This document shows, piece after piece, positions 18,193 to 28,696 of a DNA stretch of 64,000 nt (positions are counted from its first letter, which is position 1; each line of letters opens with the position of its first letter). Origin of the DNA: Streptomyces pristinaespiralis (GTDB taxonomy: Bacteria; Actinomycetota; Actinomycetes; Streptomycetales; Streptomycetaceae). The notes beneath the pieces are model-generated. The model ran no database searches and was not told the origin of the DNA. It saw nothing but the letters and a program-made list of their open reading frames with translations. The position numbers and the translations under genes were made by a program. The stretch covers positions 372,001 to 436,000 of the forward strand of contig NZ_CP011340.1 of the NCBI RefSeq assembly GCF_001278075.1. Direction: 5' to 3'.

Positions 18193-20223
18193 TCAGGCGA
18201 GAGTGGATCGGACGGCCGCGACCACGTCGTGCGCGGTGGGCAGGACCGCGCGTTCGAGGTCGGGGTGGAAGGGGACGTGCACGTCGTCGCGGGTCACCAG
18301 GCGCGGTGGGGCGAGCAGGGAGTAGAAGTCGTCGTCGGCGCAGAGCAGTTCGCTGATGAGGCCGGCGCCGTAGCTGCTGGTGCGGTTGTCCTCCTGGACG
18401 ACGACGAGGCGTCCGGTTGCGCGCAGGGAGTCGGCGACGGCGGCGCGGTCCAGGGGGACGAGCCAGCGCAGGTCGAGGACGTCGGCGGTGATGCCGTCGG
18501 CGGCGAGGGTGTCGGCTGCCTCGGTGGCCAGTTCGGTGCCGTTGCCCCAGGTGGCGATGGTGACGTCGGTGCCGGTGCGCAGGGTGCGGGCGCCGTGGGC
18601 GGGGGCGGGGCGGGCGGCCGGTTCCTGGCGGCGGCGCATGAGGTGTTTGGGCAGCAGGATCAGGGTGGGGTCGTCGGCGGTGAAGGATTCGAGGAAGGCG
18701 GCCTCGGTGTCCTCGGGGGTGGAGGGGACGACGACGCGCAGTCCGGGCAGGTGGGTGAAGAGGCTCTCGTTGCTCTGGCTGTGCCAGATGCCGCCGCCGG
18801 GCAGGTAGCCGCCCCAGGGGGCGTAGATGACGACGGGGCACTGCCAGGCGGAGGCGGTGCGCCAGCGCAGGGTGGTCAGCTGGGCGGCGATCTGGTTCCA
18901 GGCGGGGCCTGCGAAGTCGACGAACTGCAGTTCCACGACGGGCCGCATGCCGGCGGCGGCCAGTCCGACGGCGGCGCCGACGATGGTGGCCTCCGCGAGG
19001 GGGGCGTTGGTCATCCGGGGTCCGGCGGCGGGGCCGAGTCCTTTGGTGAAGCCGAACACGCCGCCCTTGGGGTCGTCGATGTCCTCGCCGAACAGGACCA
19101 GTTCGCGGTGGCGGGCCAGTCCGGTGGCCAGGGCCCGGTTGACGGCGGCGACCATGGTCCCCCCGCACGGCGCGACGGTGACCTCCCGCCCCGCACCCCC
19201 ATCCCCACCCGTGCCCGTGTCCGCGGCGGCGGTGGTGGGGGTGGTGGCGGGGCGGGGGGCGTAGAGGTGGTCGGTGATGTGCCGGGGGTCGGCGGTGGGT
19301 TCGGTGGCGACGCGGTCGTAGACGTCCTCGATCTCGCGGGCGAGGCGGGCGCGGATGTCCTCGAGCCGGCCGTCCTCGAGGACGCCTTCCGCGGTGAGGC
19401 GGGCGGCGAAGAGGTCGATGGGGTCGCGCAGGGCGGCGAGGTCGGCGGCGCTGCGGTAGACGCGGTGGTCGTCGGAGGAGGTGTGGGACTCCAGCCGGTC
19501 CAGGCGGCACCACAGGACGGTGGGGCCTTCGCCGGCGCGGGCGGCGGCCAGGGCGGCGGCGGAGGCGGTGTGGACGGCGTCGGGGTCGGCGCCGTCGACG
19601 ACGGTGGTGCGGCCGGGCGGCAGGAGGCCGAGCGCGTGGGGCGACATGGTGTCGGTGGGGGTGGAGATGCCATAGCCGTTGTCGGCGACGAGGAAGACGA
19701 CGGGCAGCGCCCGTTCGACGGCGAAGGCGAGCGCTTCGAAGAATTCGCCCTGCCGGGTGGAGGCGTCGCCGATGGAGCAGACGACCGCCTGGGTGCTGCC
19801 CCTGAGCCGGGCGGCCCAGGCGGCGCCGGCCGCCGGGAGGCACTGGCTTCCGGTGGGGCTGGCGATGGAGAAGACGTTTCCGGGGCGGTGGCCGAAATGG
19901 GCGCTCATATTACGGCCGGCGGAATGGGACTTCTCCTTGGCCATGAGGTCGCGGGCCTGTGCTTCCGGGTCCATTCCGCGGGCCAGCATCAATGCCCGGT
20001 CGCGGTAGTGGGGGAAGAGCAGGTCGTCGGGTTCCAGCAGTTCGCACAGGGCGGCGAGTGCCTCGTGGCCTGCGGAGGAAATGTGGAACCAGGCCTCGCC
20101 CTGGCGCAGCACGATGCCCGATCTGCGGTCGCATTCCCGGGAGAGCAGCATCAGTTCGAGAAATGCGGTCCGCCGCTGTGCGGGTATGCCGGAAGTCCCG
20201 TTTTCCTTCGTCGGGTTCGTCAC
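18193..20223 (-). CDS. 2-oxoacid dehydrogenase E1, fused alpha and beta subunits
   Basis: A thiamine-diphosphate E1 of the branched-chain 2-oxoacid or pyruvate dehydrogenase type, which decarboxylates a 2-oxoacid and acylates the E2 lipoyl group. From GTG 20223 (AGGA 7 nt upstream) it is 676 residues; an in-frame upstream ATG at 20382 gives an untypical Pro-rich extension. Residues ~1-320 are E1-alpha with the ThDP motif GDASTRQGEFFEA (152-164) ending at Asn182. Residues ~346-676 are E1-beta with FGEDIDDPKGGVFG, PLAEATIVG and HSQSNESLF. It ends 21 nt before the E2-PKS start, so both are one operon. No E3 gene is in view; a housekeeping dihydrolipoamide dehydrogenase would have to serve. The branched-chain substrate is inferred from the streptogramin A starter, not read from the sequence. 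Confidence 0.9.
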   Translation of the reverse strand: MTNPTKENGTSGIPAQRRTAFLELMLLSRECDRRSGIVLRQGEAWFHISSAGHEALAALCELLEPDDLLFPHYRDRALMLARGMDPEAQARDLMAKEKSHSAGRNMSAHFGHRPGNVFSIASPTGSQCLPAAGAAWAARLRGSTQAVVCSIGDASTRQGEFFEALAFAVERALPVVFLVADNGYGISTPTDTMSPHALGLLPPGRTTVVDGADPDAVHTASAAALAAARAGEGPTVLWCRLDRLESHTSSDDHRVYRSAADLAALRDPIDLFAARLTAEGVLEDGRLEDIRARLAREIEDVYDRVATEPTADPRHITDHLYAPRPATTPTTAAADTGTGGDGGAGREVTVAPCGGTMVAAVNRALATGLARHRELVLFGEDIDDPKGGVFGFTKGLGPAAGPRMTNAPLAEATIVGAAVGLAAAGMRPVVELQFVDFAGPAWNQIAAQLTTLRWRTASAWQCPVVIYAPWGGYLPGGGIWHSQSNESLFTHLPGLRVVVPSTPEDTEAAFLESFTADDPTLILLPKHLMRRRQEPAARPAPAHGARTLRTGTDVTIATWGNGTELATEAADTLAADGITADVLDLRWLVPLDRAAVADSLRATGRLVVVQEDNRTSSYGAGLISELLCADDDFYSLLAPPRLVTRDDVHVPFHPDLERAVLPTAHDVVAAVRSTLA

Positions 20224-20400
20224 GGACGAATCCTGCCGTTCGGGCCGCGGTGGAAACATCGCCCCCAGGGGCCAATAAGGCGGTGCCGGCTCGTGCGGGG
20301 CGGGGGGTGATTCACCGTGTGCGGCTAGGGAGAAAGGATGAGGTGTCCCTCGCAGGAGCCAGGGCTCGGGGGCGGGGCTCATGTCGGCCGGCCGGCCCGG

Positions 20401-21258
20401 TCAGCCGGCCGTGGCGGCGGGCCGGTGCCCGGCGGGCCGTCCGTCCCTGTGCCCGGCGGCCGCTGCGGCCGGGGCGGGGGGTACGGGGGTTTCGGGGCCG
20501 GCGGTGAGCAGGGAGCGCTGGAGCCGGCTGAGCTGGGCGGAGGGTTCCAGGCCCAGTTCGGTGACGAGGGTGGTGCGCAGGCGCTGGTAGACGCTCAAGG
20601 CCTCGCCGCGGCGGCCGGAGCGGTGCAGGGCGAGCATGAACTGGCCGTGCAGGCTCTCGTGGAGGCGGTGGCGGCCGACCAGGACGGTCAGTTCGGCGAG
20701 CAGTTCGCGGTGGCGGCCCAGGCGCAGGTCGGCCTCGATGCGCTGGTCCAGGGCGCACAGGCGGGCCTCTTCGAGGCGCCTGGCCTCCAGGGTGAGGCGG
20801 GCGCCGGCGGGTACGTCGGCCAGTGCGGAGCCGGTCCACAGGGACAGGGCGTCGCGCAGCCGTTTCGCGGCGCCGGGGTAGTCGCCGGCGTCCATGGCCC
20901 GGTAGCCGGCGCCGGCCCGGCGTTCGAACTCGCGGAAGTCCAGGGTGCCGCCGCCCACGTCGAGGCGGTAGCCGCCGGGTCCGGTGGTCAGGACGTCCTT
21001 GGCGGTGCGGCCGGTGTTCCCGTGGCCGAGGGCGCGGGTGATCAGTTCGCGCAGCTGGAGGATGTAGGTCTGCACGGTGGTGCGGGCGCTGCGCGGCGGT
21101 GTGGGGCCCCACAGTTCCTCGCTGAGGGCGGACATCGGCACCACCTGGCCCGCGTTGAGCGCCAGCAGGGCGAGGACCTGACGTGGTTTGGGCGCGGTGG
21201 GTGTGACGGTGATGTTGTTCTCGCGCGCCGACAGCGCGCCGAGTATGTCGATGTCCAT
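20401..21258 (-). CDS. SARP-family transcriptional activator
   Basis: A 285-residue Streptomyces antibiotic regulatory protein. It has an N-terminal OmpR-like winged helix (~1-95, with VTPTAPKPRQVLALLALN and SALSEELWG) and a bacterial transcriptional activation domain (~100-255, with FEAREFERR-like and LHRSGRRGEAL segments). ATG 21258 begins the conserved MDIDILG sequence. A GGGGGAAG purine tract lies upstream. It stands 177 bp ahead of the E1 gene on the same strand, so it may head the E1/E2-PKS operon or activate it. An ARE-like palindrome lies ~107 bp upstream of the start, so repression by a butyrolactone-type receptor is likely. It is a close paralogue of the SARP at 39.8-40.7 kb and belongs to the PapR/VmsR-type group; which PapR it equals cannot be told here. 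Confidence 0.93.
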   Translation of the reverse strand: MDIDILGALSARENNITVTPTAPKPRQVLALLALNAGQVVPMSALSEELWGPTPPRSARTTVQTYILQLRELITRALGHGNTGRTAKDVLTTGPGGYRLDVGGGTLDFREFERRAGAGYRAMDAGDYPGAAKRLRDALSLWTGSALADVPAGARLTLEARRLEEARLCALDQRIEADLRLGRHRELLAELTVLVGRHRLHESLHGQFMLALHRSGRRGEALSVYQRLRTTLVTELGLEPSAQLSRLQRSLLTAGPETPVPPAPAAAAAGHRDGRPAGHRPAATAG

Positions 21259-21357
21259 GGCGTTTCGTCTTCCCCCTGGGCCGTGGCGTGTCCGGGACCG
21301 GTGGTCGTGGTCTCCGGTGCGGCAGGCCCCTTCTCGTTCCGGGTCCGCCACCCCGAC

Positions 21358-21386
21358 ATTAAAAAAACGGCACGGTCGGTTTGTCA
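21358..21386. promoter_or_regulatory. ARE-like operator upstream of SARP
   Basis: An imperfect inverted repeat, AAACGGCACGGTCGGTTT (21365-21382), sits in an A/T-rich patch of otherwise GC-rich DNA. It reads ACAAACCGACCG on the other strand, like autoregulatory elements bound by gamma-butyrolactone receptors. It is ~107 bp upstream of the SARP start, a position suited to a repressor. Confidence 0.7.
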
Positions 21387-21433
21387 ATGGCGTAGGGTCG
21401 TTGCCGACAGGCCGGCCGTGCCGTGACGCCGTG

Positions 21434-22312
21434 TCAGGCGGGCGGTGCGCAGGTGTGGTTGCGTACGGCGGTCAGGCAGCCGTCGTTGCAGGTGGGACGG
21501 GACGAGGCGTGGCTCCAGCGGCCGGTTGCGCGGAACAGGGCGGGCACGGAGGCGAGTTGGTAGGAGCCGTGTTCGAGGAGCAGGACGCCGCCGGGGGCCA
21601 GCAGCCGGGCCGCGGTGCGTTCCATGGCGCGGATCATGCCGAGGCCCTCCTCCCCGGCCCACAGGGCCAGCGGCGGGTCGTGCTCGAGCACTTCGGGTGC
21701 GGAGGTGCGCAGTCCGATGGGGATGTAGGGCGGGTTGGTGACGACGAGGTCGACGGTGCCGCTCAGTTCGGGGAAGGCGTCGCGGGCGTCGCCCTGCACG
21801 ATGCGGGCGCCGGTGCCGCGGGCGTTGCGCCGGGCGGCGCGGGCGGCGGCCTGGGAGAGTTCGATGCCCAGGACGCGGGCGGCCGGTACGTGGCGGGCCA
21901 GGGTGACGGCCATGGTGCCCGGTCCGGCGCACAGGTCGACGACCAGGGGTGCGGGGGTGCCGCGGCGGACGAGGGCCTCCAGGCGGGCGATGGCGTCCCG
22001 GGTGATCTCCTCGGTCTCGGGTTTGGGGACGAAGACGCCGGGGGCCAGGTCGAAGCGGTGGCCCATGAAGTAGGCGTGGCCGACGATGCGTTCGGCGGGT
22101 TCGCGGGTCAGACGGCGCCGGACGTAGTGCCAGAACCGGGGCGGCACCGGGCCGGCCAGGCAGGTGTCGAGGTCCCCCGGGGCGACCTGGCAGGCGTGGG
22201 CGGCCAGCAGCCGGGTGTCGGCCCGGGCGGCGTCGGCGGTGATCCCGGCGCCGGTCAGCTGCCCGGTGGCCTCGTCCAGCGCCTGGGCGAGGGTGGGTGC
22301 GGCGGCGGTCAC
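21434..22312 (-). CDS. papM: HemK/PrmC-like N-methyltransferase, probable 4-aminophenylalanine dimethyltransferase
   Basis: A 292-residue class I SAM methyltransferase. The SAM motif VVDLCAGPGTMAV is near the middle and the amino-methyltransferase motif NPPYIPIG follows. The architecture is that of PrmC/HemK enzymes that methylate glutamine amide nitrogen. It starts at GTG 22312, overlapping the papB stop as GTGA, so the two are coupled. Release-factor methyltransferases normally sit by prfA; here the neighbours are 4-amino-chorismate enzymes. Methylation of the aryl amine to 4-dimethylaminophenylalanine, as by PapM in pristinamycin I, is therefore the best role. The Cys-containing C-terminus (RPTCNDGCLTAV) is unlike PrmC. 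A paralogous PrmC with another target is the alternative. Confidence 0.8.
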   Translation of the reverse strand: MTAAAPTLAQALDEATGQLTGAGITADAARADTRLLAAHACQVAPGDLDTCLAGPVPPRFWHYVRRRLTREPAERIVGHAYFMGHRFDLAPGVFVPKPETEEITRDAIARLEALVRRGTPAPLVVDLCAGPGTMAVTLARHVPAARVLGIELSQAAARAARRNARGTGARIVQGDARDAFPELSGTVDLVVTNPPYIPIGLRTSAPEVLEHDPPLALWAGEEGLGMIRAMERTAARLLAPGGVLLLEHGSYQLASVPALFRATGRWSHASSRPTCNDGCLTAVRNHTCAPPA

Positions 22313-22698
22313 GACACGGCCCCCCGCGCGGACGCGGACGCGTGCACGGGCGTGGGGACGGGGGCGCCGCCGGAGGCGATCCACTCGTCCTCGAGGCGGC
22401 AGGTCTCGGTGATGATCGTGTCGTACAGGGTGCGCAGGAAGGCGGGGTCGATGCCGTGGTCGGCGGCGTAGCGGGCGGCGTTGGCGTGGACCTGGGCGAT
22501 CCGGTGGGGCTGCATCATCGGCACCTGGTGGAGGCGCTTGTACTCGCCGATGCGCAGGCAGATGTCCAGGCGTGTGCGGACGGCGTCCAGCAGGGCGGCG
22601 TCCGCGGCGTCCAGGCGGGCGCGCAGCGCGTCGAGGGGGTCGGTGGCGGGGGCGGGCCCGGTGGCGGGCGGGGCGGCGGGGATGGCGGGCGGGGTCAT
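22309..22698 (-). CDS. papB: Chorismate mutase-type enzyme, probable 4-amino-4-deoxychorismate mutase
   Basis: A 129-residue AroQ-type mutase domain (~20-110) with LDALRARLDAADAALLDAV, IGEYKRLHQVPMMQP and RIAQVHANA helices typical of chorismate mutase II. GGAGGAA lies 6 nt before ATG 22698. Its partners are ADC synthase, a prephenate dehydrogenase homologue and an N-methyltransferase. It most likely rearranges 4-amino-4-deoxychorismate to 4-amino-4-deoxyprephenate for p-aminophenylalanine rather than serving phenylalanine supply. It is transcribed leftward with papM, and only 51 bp separate it from the divergent papC. Confidence 0.88.
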   Translation of the reverse strand: MTPPAIPAAPPATGPAPATDPLDALRARLDAADAALLDAVRTRLDICLRIGEYKRLHQVPMMQPHRIAQVHANAARYAADHGIDPAFLRTLYDTIITETCRLEDEWIASGGAPVPTPVHASASARGAVS

Positions 22699-22749
22699 GG
22701 TTCTTCCTCCGTACCGGGGGGATCGGGAACGCGGATGAGGGGTGGTTCG

Positions 22750-23625
22750 GTGTTCGGGCGTTGTGTGGTGGTGGGCGGGGCCGGTGCGGTGGGCCGCATG
22801 TTCAGCCACTGGCTGGTGCGTTCGGGGGTGGCGGTGACCTGGCTGGACGTGGCCGGGGCCGGTGCGGCGGACGGGGTGCGGGTGGTGGCCGGTGATGTGC
22901 GGCGGCCGGGGCCGGAGGCGGTCGCGGCGCTGGCGGCGGCGGACGTGGTGGTGCTGGCGGTGCCGGAGCCGGTGGCGTGGGAGGCGGTGGAGGTGCTGGC
23001 GGGGGTGATGCGGCCCGGTGCGGTGCTCGCGGACACCTTGTCGGTCAAGAGCCGGATCGCCGGGCGGCTGCGTGAGGCGGCGCCGGGGCTGCAGGCGGTG
23101 GGGCTGAACCCGATGTTCGCCCCCTCGCTGGGTCTTCAGGGGCGGCCGGTGGCGGCGGTGGTGGTCACCGACGGGCCCGGTGTGCGGGCCCTGGTGGAGC
23201 TGGTGGCCGGGTGGGGGGCCCGGGTGGTGGAGATGCCGGCGCGGCGGCACGACGAGCTGACCGCCGCGCAGCAGGCCGCCACGCATGCCGCGGTGCTGGC
23301 CTTCGGGCTGGGCCTGGGTGAGCTGTCGGTGGACGTGGGGGCGCTGCGGGACAGTGCCCCGCCGCCGCATCTGGCGATGCTGGCGCTGCTGGCCCGGATC
23401 GCCGGCGGGACGCCGGAGGTGTATTTCGACATCCAGGCCGCCAACCCCGGCGCGCCGGCCGCGCGGCAGGCGCTGGGCCGCGGCCTGGTGCGGCTGGGGC
23501 AGGCCGTCGAGAGGGGCGACGAGGAGACGTTCGCCGCCCTGTTCGCCGAACTGCGCGGTGTGCTGGGCGAGCACGGTGCGGAGCTGGAACGGCTGTGCGC
23601 GCGGATGTTCACCGCCCTGCACTGA
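22750..23625 (+). CDS. papC: Prephenate dehydrogenase family, probable 4-amino-4-deoxyprephenate dehydrogenase
   Basis: A 291-residue TyrA-type enzyme. The Rossmann motif VVVGGAGAVGRMF is at the N-terminus. DTLSVKSRI and GLNPMFAPSLG follow in the dehydrogenase fold, and HDELTAAQQAATHAA lies in the helical domain. GTG 22750 is preferred: GAGGGG is 7 nt upstream, whereas ATG 22735 has none. It should oxidatively decarboxylate 4-amino-4-deoxyprephenate to 4-aminophenylpyruvate, the third step of the Pap route; a host aminotransferase would finish p-aminophenylalanine. It runs opposite to papB/papM and converges on papA. Confidence 0.88.
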   Translation: MFGRCVVVGGAGAVGRMFSHWLVRSGVAVTWLDVAGAGAADGVRVVAGDVRRPGPEAVAALAAADVVVLAVPEPVAWEAVEVLAGVMRPGAVLADTLSVKSRIAGRLREAAPGLQAVGLNPMFAPSLGLQGRPVAAVVVTDGPGVRALVELVAGWGARVVEMPARRHDELTAAQQAATHAAVLAFGLGLGELSVDVGALRDSAPPPHLAMLALLARIAGGTPEVYFDIQAANPGAPAARQALGRGLVRLGQAVERGDEETFAALFAELRGVLGEHGAELERLCARMFTALH

Positions 23626-23882
23626 CCGTCCCCCGCCCCGCCCCGCCACCGTGCCGGTCGCCGGGCACGCCGGGCCCACGTCCGGGCCCGCCGCCGTGCC
23701 GGTCGCCGGGCACGCCGGGCCCACGTCCCGGCCCACGTCCCGGCCCGCCGCCGGCCCCGCCGCCGGGTCCGTCACCCGGTCCGCGAGCGGACCCGTCGCC
23801 GGGTCGGCCGCCGGGCGGCACCGCGCGCGGCCGCCCCGGGGGTGAGCCGGGGTTGCGGTGGCGGGGTGGGGCGGTGGGTGGG
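23626..23882. repeat. Convergent intergenic region with 46-bp duplicated GC-rich units
   Basis: This is the gap between the converging papC and papA ends. A unit beginning GTGCCGGTCGCCGGGCACG starts at 23651 and again at 23697, and shorter CCCGGCCCACGT and GCCGCCGGGTCC pieces follow. The arms are self-complementary (GCCGG/CCGGC), so a bidirectional terminator is plausible. No gene is seen. Confidence 0.6.
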
Positions 23883-26042
<2,160 letters not shown>

Positions 26043-26063
26043 CAGGTGGCCCCCTTGTCTGTG

Positions 26064-27260
26064 TCAGCCGCGCCGTACGGTCAGCGGCAGGTTCTTGACG
26101 CCGAACAGTCCGTCGCGGTGGTAGCGCAGTTTTGCGCCGTCGGTGGGCGAGAAGTCGGGGAAGCGGTCGAAGAGGGCTTCCAGGGCGATGCGGCCCTCCA
26201 GGCGGGCGAGCGGGGCGCCCAGGCAGTAGTGGATGCCGTGGCCGAAGGCGATCTGGCGGCCTTCGCGGGCGAGGTCGAGGTGGTCGGGGTCGGTGAAGAC
26301 CTGTTCGTCGTGGTTGGCGGACAGCAGGGAGGGCACGACCATGCGTCCGGCGGGGATGGTGGTGCCGGCGAGGACGGTGTCCTTGGTGGTGACGCGGGCC
26401 ATGACGGTGATCGGCGGCCGCAGCCGCAGTACTTCTTCGATCAGGGCGGGGATCAGGGACCGGTCGGCGCGGGCGGCGGCCTCGGCCCGGGGGTGGTCCT
26501 TCAGGCACAGCACGGTGTTGCCGAGCAGCATGGAGGTGGAGACGTGGCCGGCCATCAGCAGCAGCGCCCCGAATTCGACGATCTGCTCGTCGGTGAGTCG
26601 TTCGCCCTCCACGCGGGCGGCGACGAGTGCGGAGATCAGGTCGTTCGCGGGGCGGGCGCGGCGGTCGGTGACGTGGTCGTGGAGGTAGGCGTGCATGGCG
26701 CGCATGGGTTCTTTGACGAGGCGTTGGTAGTCCTCGTCGGCGTCGTCGCCGAACTGCATGTCCGCCGGGTCGGCGACCTGCATCTGCAGCATCCGGTCGG
26801 ACCAGGAGCGGAACAGGGTGCGGTCGGCGGGCGGCACGCCGAGGAGTTCGGCGATCACGATCACGGGCAGCGGGTAGGCGAAGTCGGCGACGAGGTCGAA
26901 CGTGTCGCCGTCGACGGCGTCGAGCAGTTGCCCGGCCAGTTCGGTGACGCGTGGTTCGAGGTCGGCGACGGTGCGGGGGGTGAAGGCCTGGCTGACCAGG
27001 CGGCGCAGGGTGCGGTGCATCGGCGGGTCGATGACCGACAGGATCTGTTCGCTCAACGCCTGGGAGCCGGGCCGTAGCCGGCTGAGCTGGGAGGAGTAGA
27101 CGCCGGGGTCGGAGGCGACGGTGAGGACGTCGGCGTGCCGGAAGACGTGGAAGGCACCGTATTCGTCCTCGTGGACGGGGTGGTGGTGGCGCATCTCGCG
27201 CAGCCAGGCGAGCAGTTCACGGCCGCCGTCGTCGGTGGTGGGCCGGGGGGTGGGGGGCAT
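26064..27260 (-). CDS. snbF: Cytochrome P450, probable pipecolate-modifying hydroxylase
   Basis: A 398-residue bacterial class I P450. The heme motif FGHGIHYCLG places Cys near 346, and EEVLRLRPP holds the ExxR motif. The I-helix reads LLMAGHVSTSM, so the usual acid before Thr is Val and the acid-alcohol pair is altered. AGGAG lies 6 nt before ATG 27260. It sits between pipA (upstream) and papA in one leftward operon. In pristinamycin a P450 (SnbF) in this position oxidises the pipecolate unit towards 4-oxopipecolate; the same job is inferred here from context only. A ferredoxin is not seen nearby. Confidence 0.82.
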   Translation of the reverse strand: MPPTPRPTTDDGGRELLAWLREMRHHHPVHEDEYGAFHVFRHADVLTVASDPGVYSSQLSRLRPGSQALSEQILSVIDPPMHRTLRRLVSQAFTPRTVADLEPRVTELAGQLLDAVDGDTFDLVADFAYPLPVIVIAELLGVPPADRTLFRSWSDRMLQMQVADPADMQFGDDADEDYQRLVKEPMRAMHAYLHDHVTDRRARPANDLISALVAARVEGERLTDEQIVEFGALLLMAGHVSTSMLLGNTVLCLKDHPRAEAAARADRSLIPALIEEVLRLRPPITVMARVTTKDTVLAGTTIPAGRMVVPSLLSANHDEQVFTDPDHLDLAREGRQIAFGHGIHYCLGAPLARLEGRIALEALFDRFPDFSPTDGAKLRYHRDGLFGVKNLPLTVRRG

Positions 27261-27385
27261 CTCTCTCCTCGCGAGGGCGTCGTGGGTGCCCCGGCCCGGC
27301 CGGGCATGGGGGCCGGCGGGAGGAGGGCCGGGCCGGCCGGGCGGGGGTCTCGAAAAAGAGCGGGGGTCCCGAAAAAAGGGGGGGG

Positions 27386-28453
27386 TCAGTGGGCGGGGGC
27401 GGCCAGGGGCAGGGGCAGGGGCTGGAGGGCGTAGGGGTCCAGGGCGTCGCCGGGGTGGTGTTCGATGCCCACCCGGATGCCCAGGTCCCGTTCGGCGGCG
27501 GCCTCGAGGAACACTTCCATCGCCAGGGCGTCCTCGAAGGCGAAGCCGGTGGAGTCGAAGACGCTCAGGGTGTCCTGCCGGCCGGCGGCGGCCGCCGGGT
27601 CGGCGCACAGGTGGGCCAGCTGCGGGCCGAGCCGGTCGGCGGAGAGTTGCTGGCACTCGCCCTCGCGCAGCGCCTGCTCGGGGTGGTCGGCGGTGACGAA
27701 CGCCCGCTCGAGCAGGCCGAGCGGCAGTTCCGTCTTGCCGACGAGGTCCGCGCCGACGGCGTTGATGTGCAGGTGCTCGCGGACGCCGGTGTCGGGCAGG
27801 ACCGGGCCCTGGCCGACGGCTACCGAGGTGGCGGTGGAGATGACGTCGGCCTCGGCGGCGATCCGGGCGGGCTCGGCGATCTCGACGCTGACGCCGGTGA
27901 ACGCGGCGCGCCGGGCGAAGCTTTCCCGGTGGGCGGGGTCGGTGTCCCACACCAGGGCCCGTTGCAGGGGCAGTACCAGGGACAGGGCGTGCAGTTGGGT
28001 GACGGCCTGGGCGCCGGTGCCGATCAGTCCCAGGGTGTGGCTGTCGGGGCGGGCCAGCAGGCGGGAGGCGACGGCGGAGGCGGCGCCGGTGCGCAGGGCG
28101 GTGAGCAGCACGCCGTCCATCAGGGCGGTCAGGGCGCCGGTGGTGTCGTCGTAGCGGGCGACGGTGCCCAGGATGGTCGGCAGGCCGAAGCGGGCGGGGT
28201 TGGCGGGGCTGTAGCCGACGGTCTTGAGGGTGATGTGGTCGCCGGGTTCGCGGTGCGGCATCCATTCCCAGATGCCGGGCACGGGTTCGCTGCGTTCCAG
28301 TCCGCCGCGCAGCGGGGACAGGTGCCGCTCGCCGCGGCCGATCTCGGCCAGTCCGCCGGTGAGGCGGTCGATGATGCGGCGCATGAGTTCGTCGCGGCCG
28401 ACGGCGGCCACCACCTCGGCGACGTCGCGCCGGCCCAGGACCCAGGTCTCCAT
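27386..28453 (-). CDS. pipA: Lysine cyclodeaminase (ornithine cyclodeaminase/mu-crystallin family)
   Basis: A 355-residue NAD-dependent cyclodeaminase. The dinucleotide motif LGLIGTGAQAVTQ is mid-protein, with VGYSPANPARFGLPTILGTV and HLHINAVGADLVGKTELP around the active site. This last block and DALDPYALQ near the C-terminus recall RapL/VisC-type lysine cyclodeaminases, which turn L-lysine into L-pipecolate. AAGGGGAGC precedes ATG 28453. It is first gene of the pipA-P450-papA operon and divergent from the aryl-AMP ligase gene. Pipecolate is a building block of streptogramin B. Ornithine as substrate (giving proline) is the alternative but fits the cluster less. Confidence 0.9.
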   Translation of the reverse strand: METWVLGRRDVAEVVAAVGRDELMRRIIDRLTGGLAEIGRGERHLSPLRGGLERSEPVPGIWEWMPHREPGDHITLKTVGYSPANPARFGLPTILGTVARYDDTTGALTALMDGVLLTALRTGAASAVASRLLARPDSHTLGLIGTGAQAVTQLHALSLVLPLQRALVWDTDPAHRESFARRAAFTGVSVEIAEPARIAAEADVISTATSVAVGQGPVLPDTGVREHLHINAVGADLVGKTELPLGLLERAFVTADHPEQALREGECQQLSADRLGPQLAHLCADPAAAAGRQDTLSVFDSTGFAFEDALAMEVFLEAAAERDLGIRVGIEHHPGDALDPYALQPLPLPLAAPAH

Positions 28454-28696
28454 CGGGTGCTCCCCTTGTGTTGTTTCTTCTCGTCCGTGCGTGGTGTCGG
28501 CCTGCCGGTCGCCGGCCCGCTGTCGCCGCGGCCCGGTGTGCCGGGCCCCGTGGGCGGCATCCTGTCCGGCCCGGCTGACGCCGCCCTGATCGGCTCCTGA
28601 CGGAGCGGCGGCGCGCGGGCGCGGCGCATCAGCGGCGTGTCAACGGCGCTGCCGACACTGGGCGCGACGCGAGGACGAAGCCGGAAAGGACCAACG

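Noticed and set aside
10244..19843. Long alternative minus frame over the PKS and E1
   Set aside because: Arg/Pro/His-rich shadow frame; shows no family motifs.
21434..22312. Housekeeping release-factor methyltransferase PrmC
   Set aside because: No prfA next to it; coupled by GTGA to a mutase in a pap operon.
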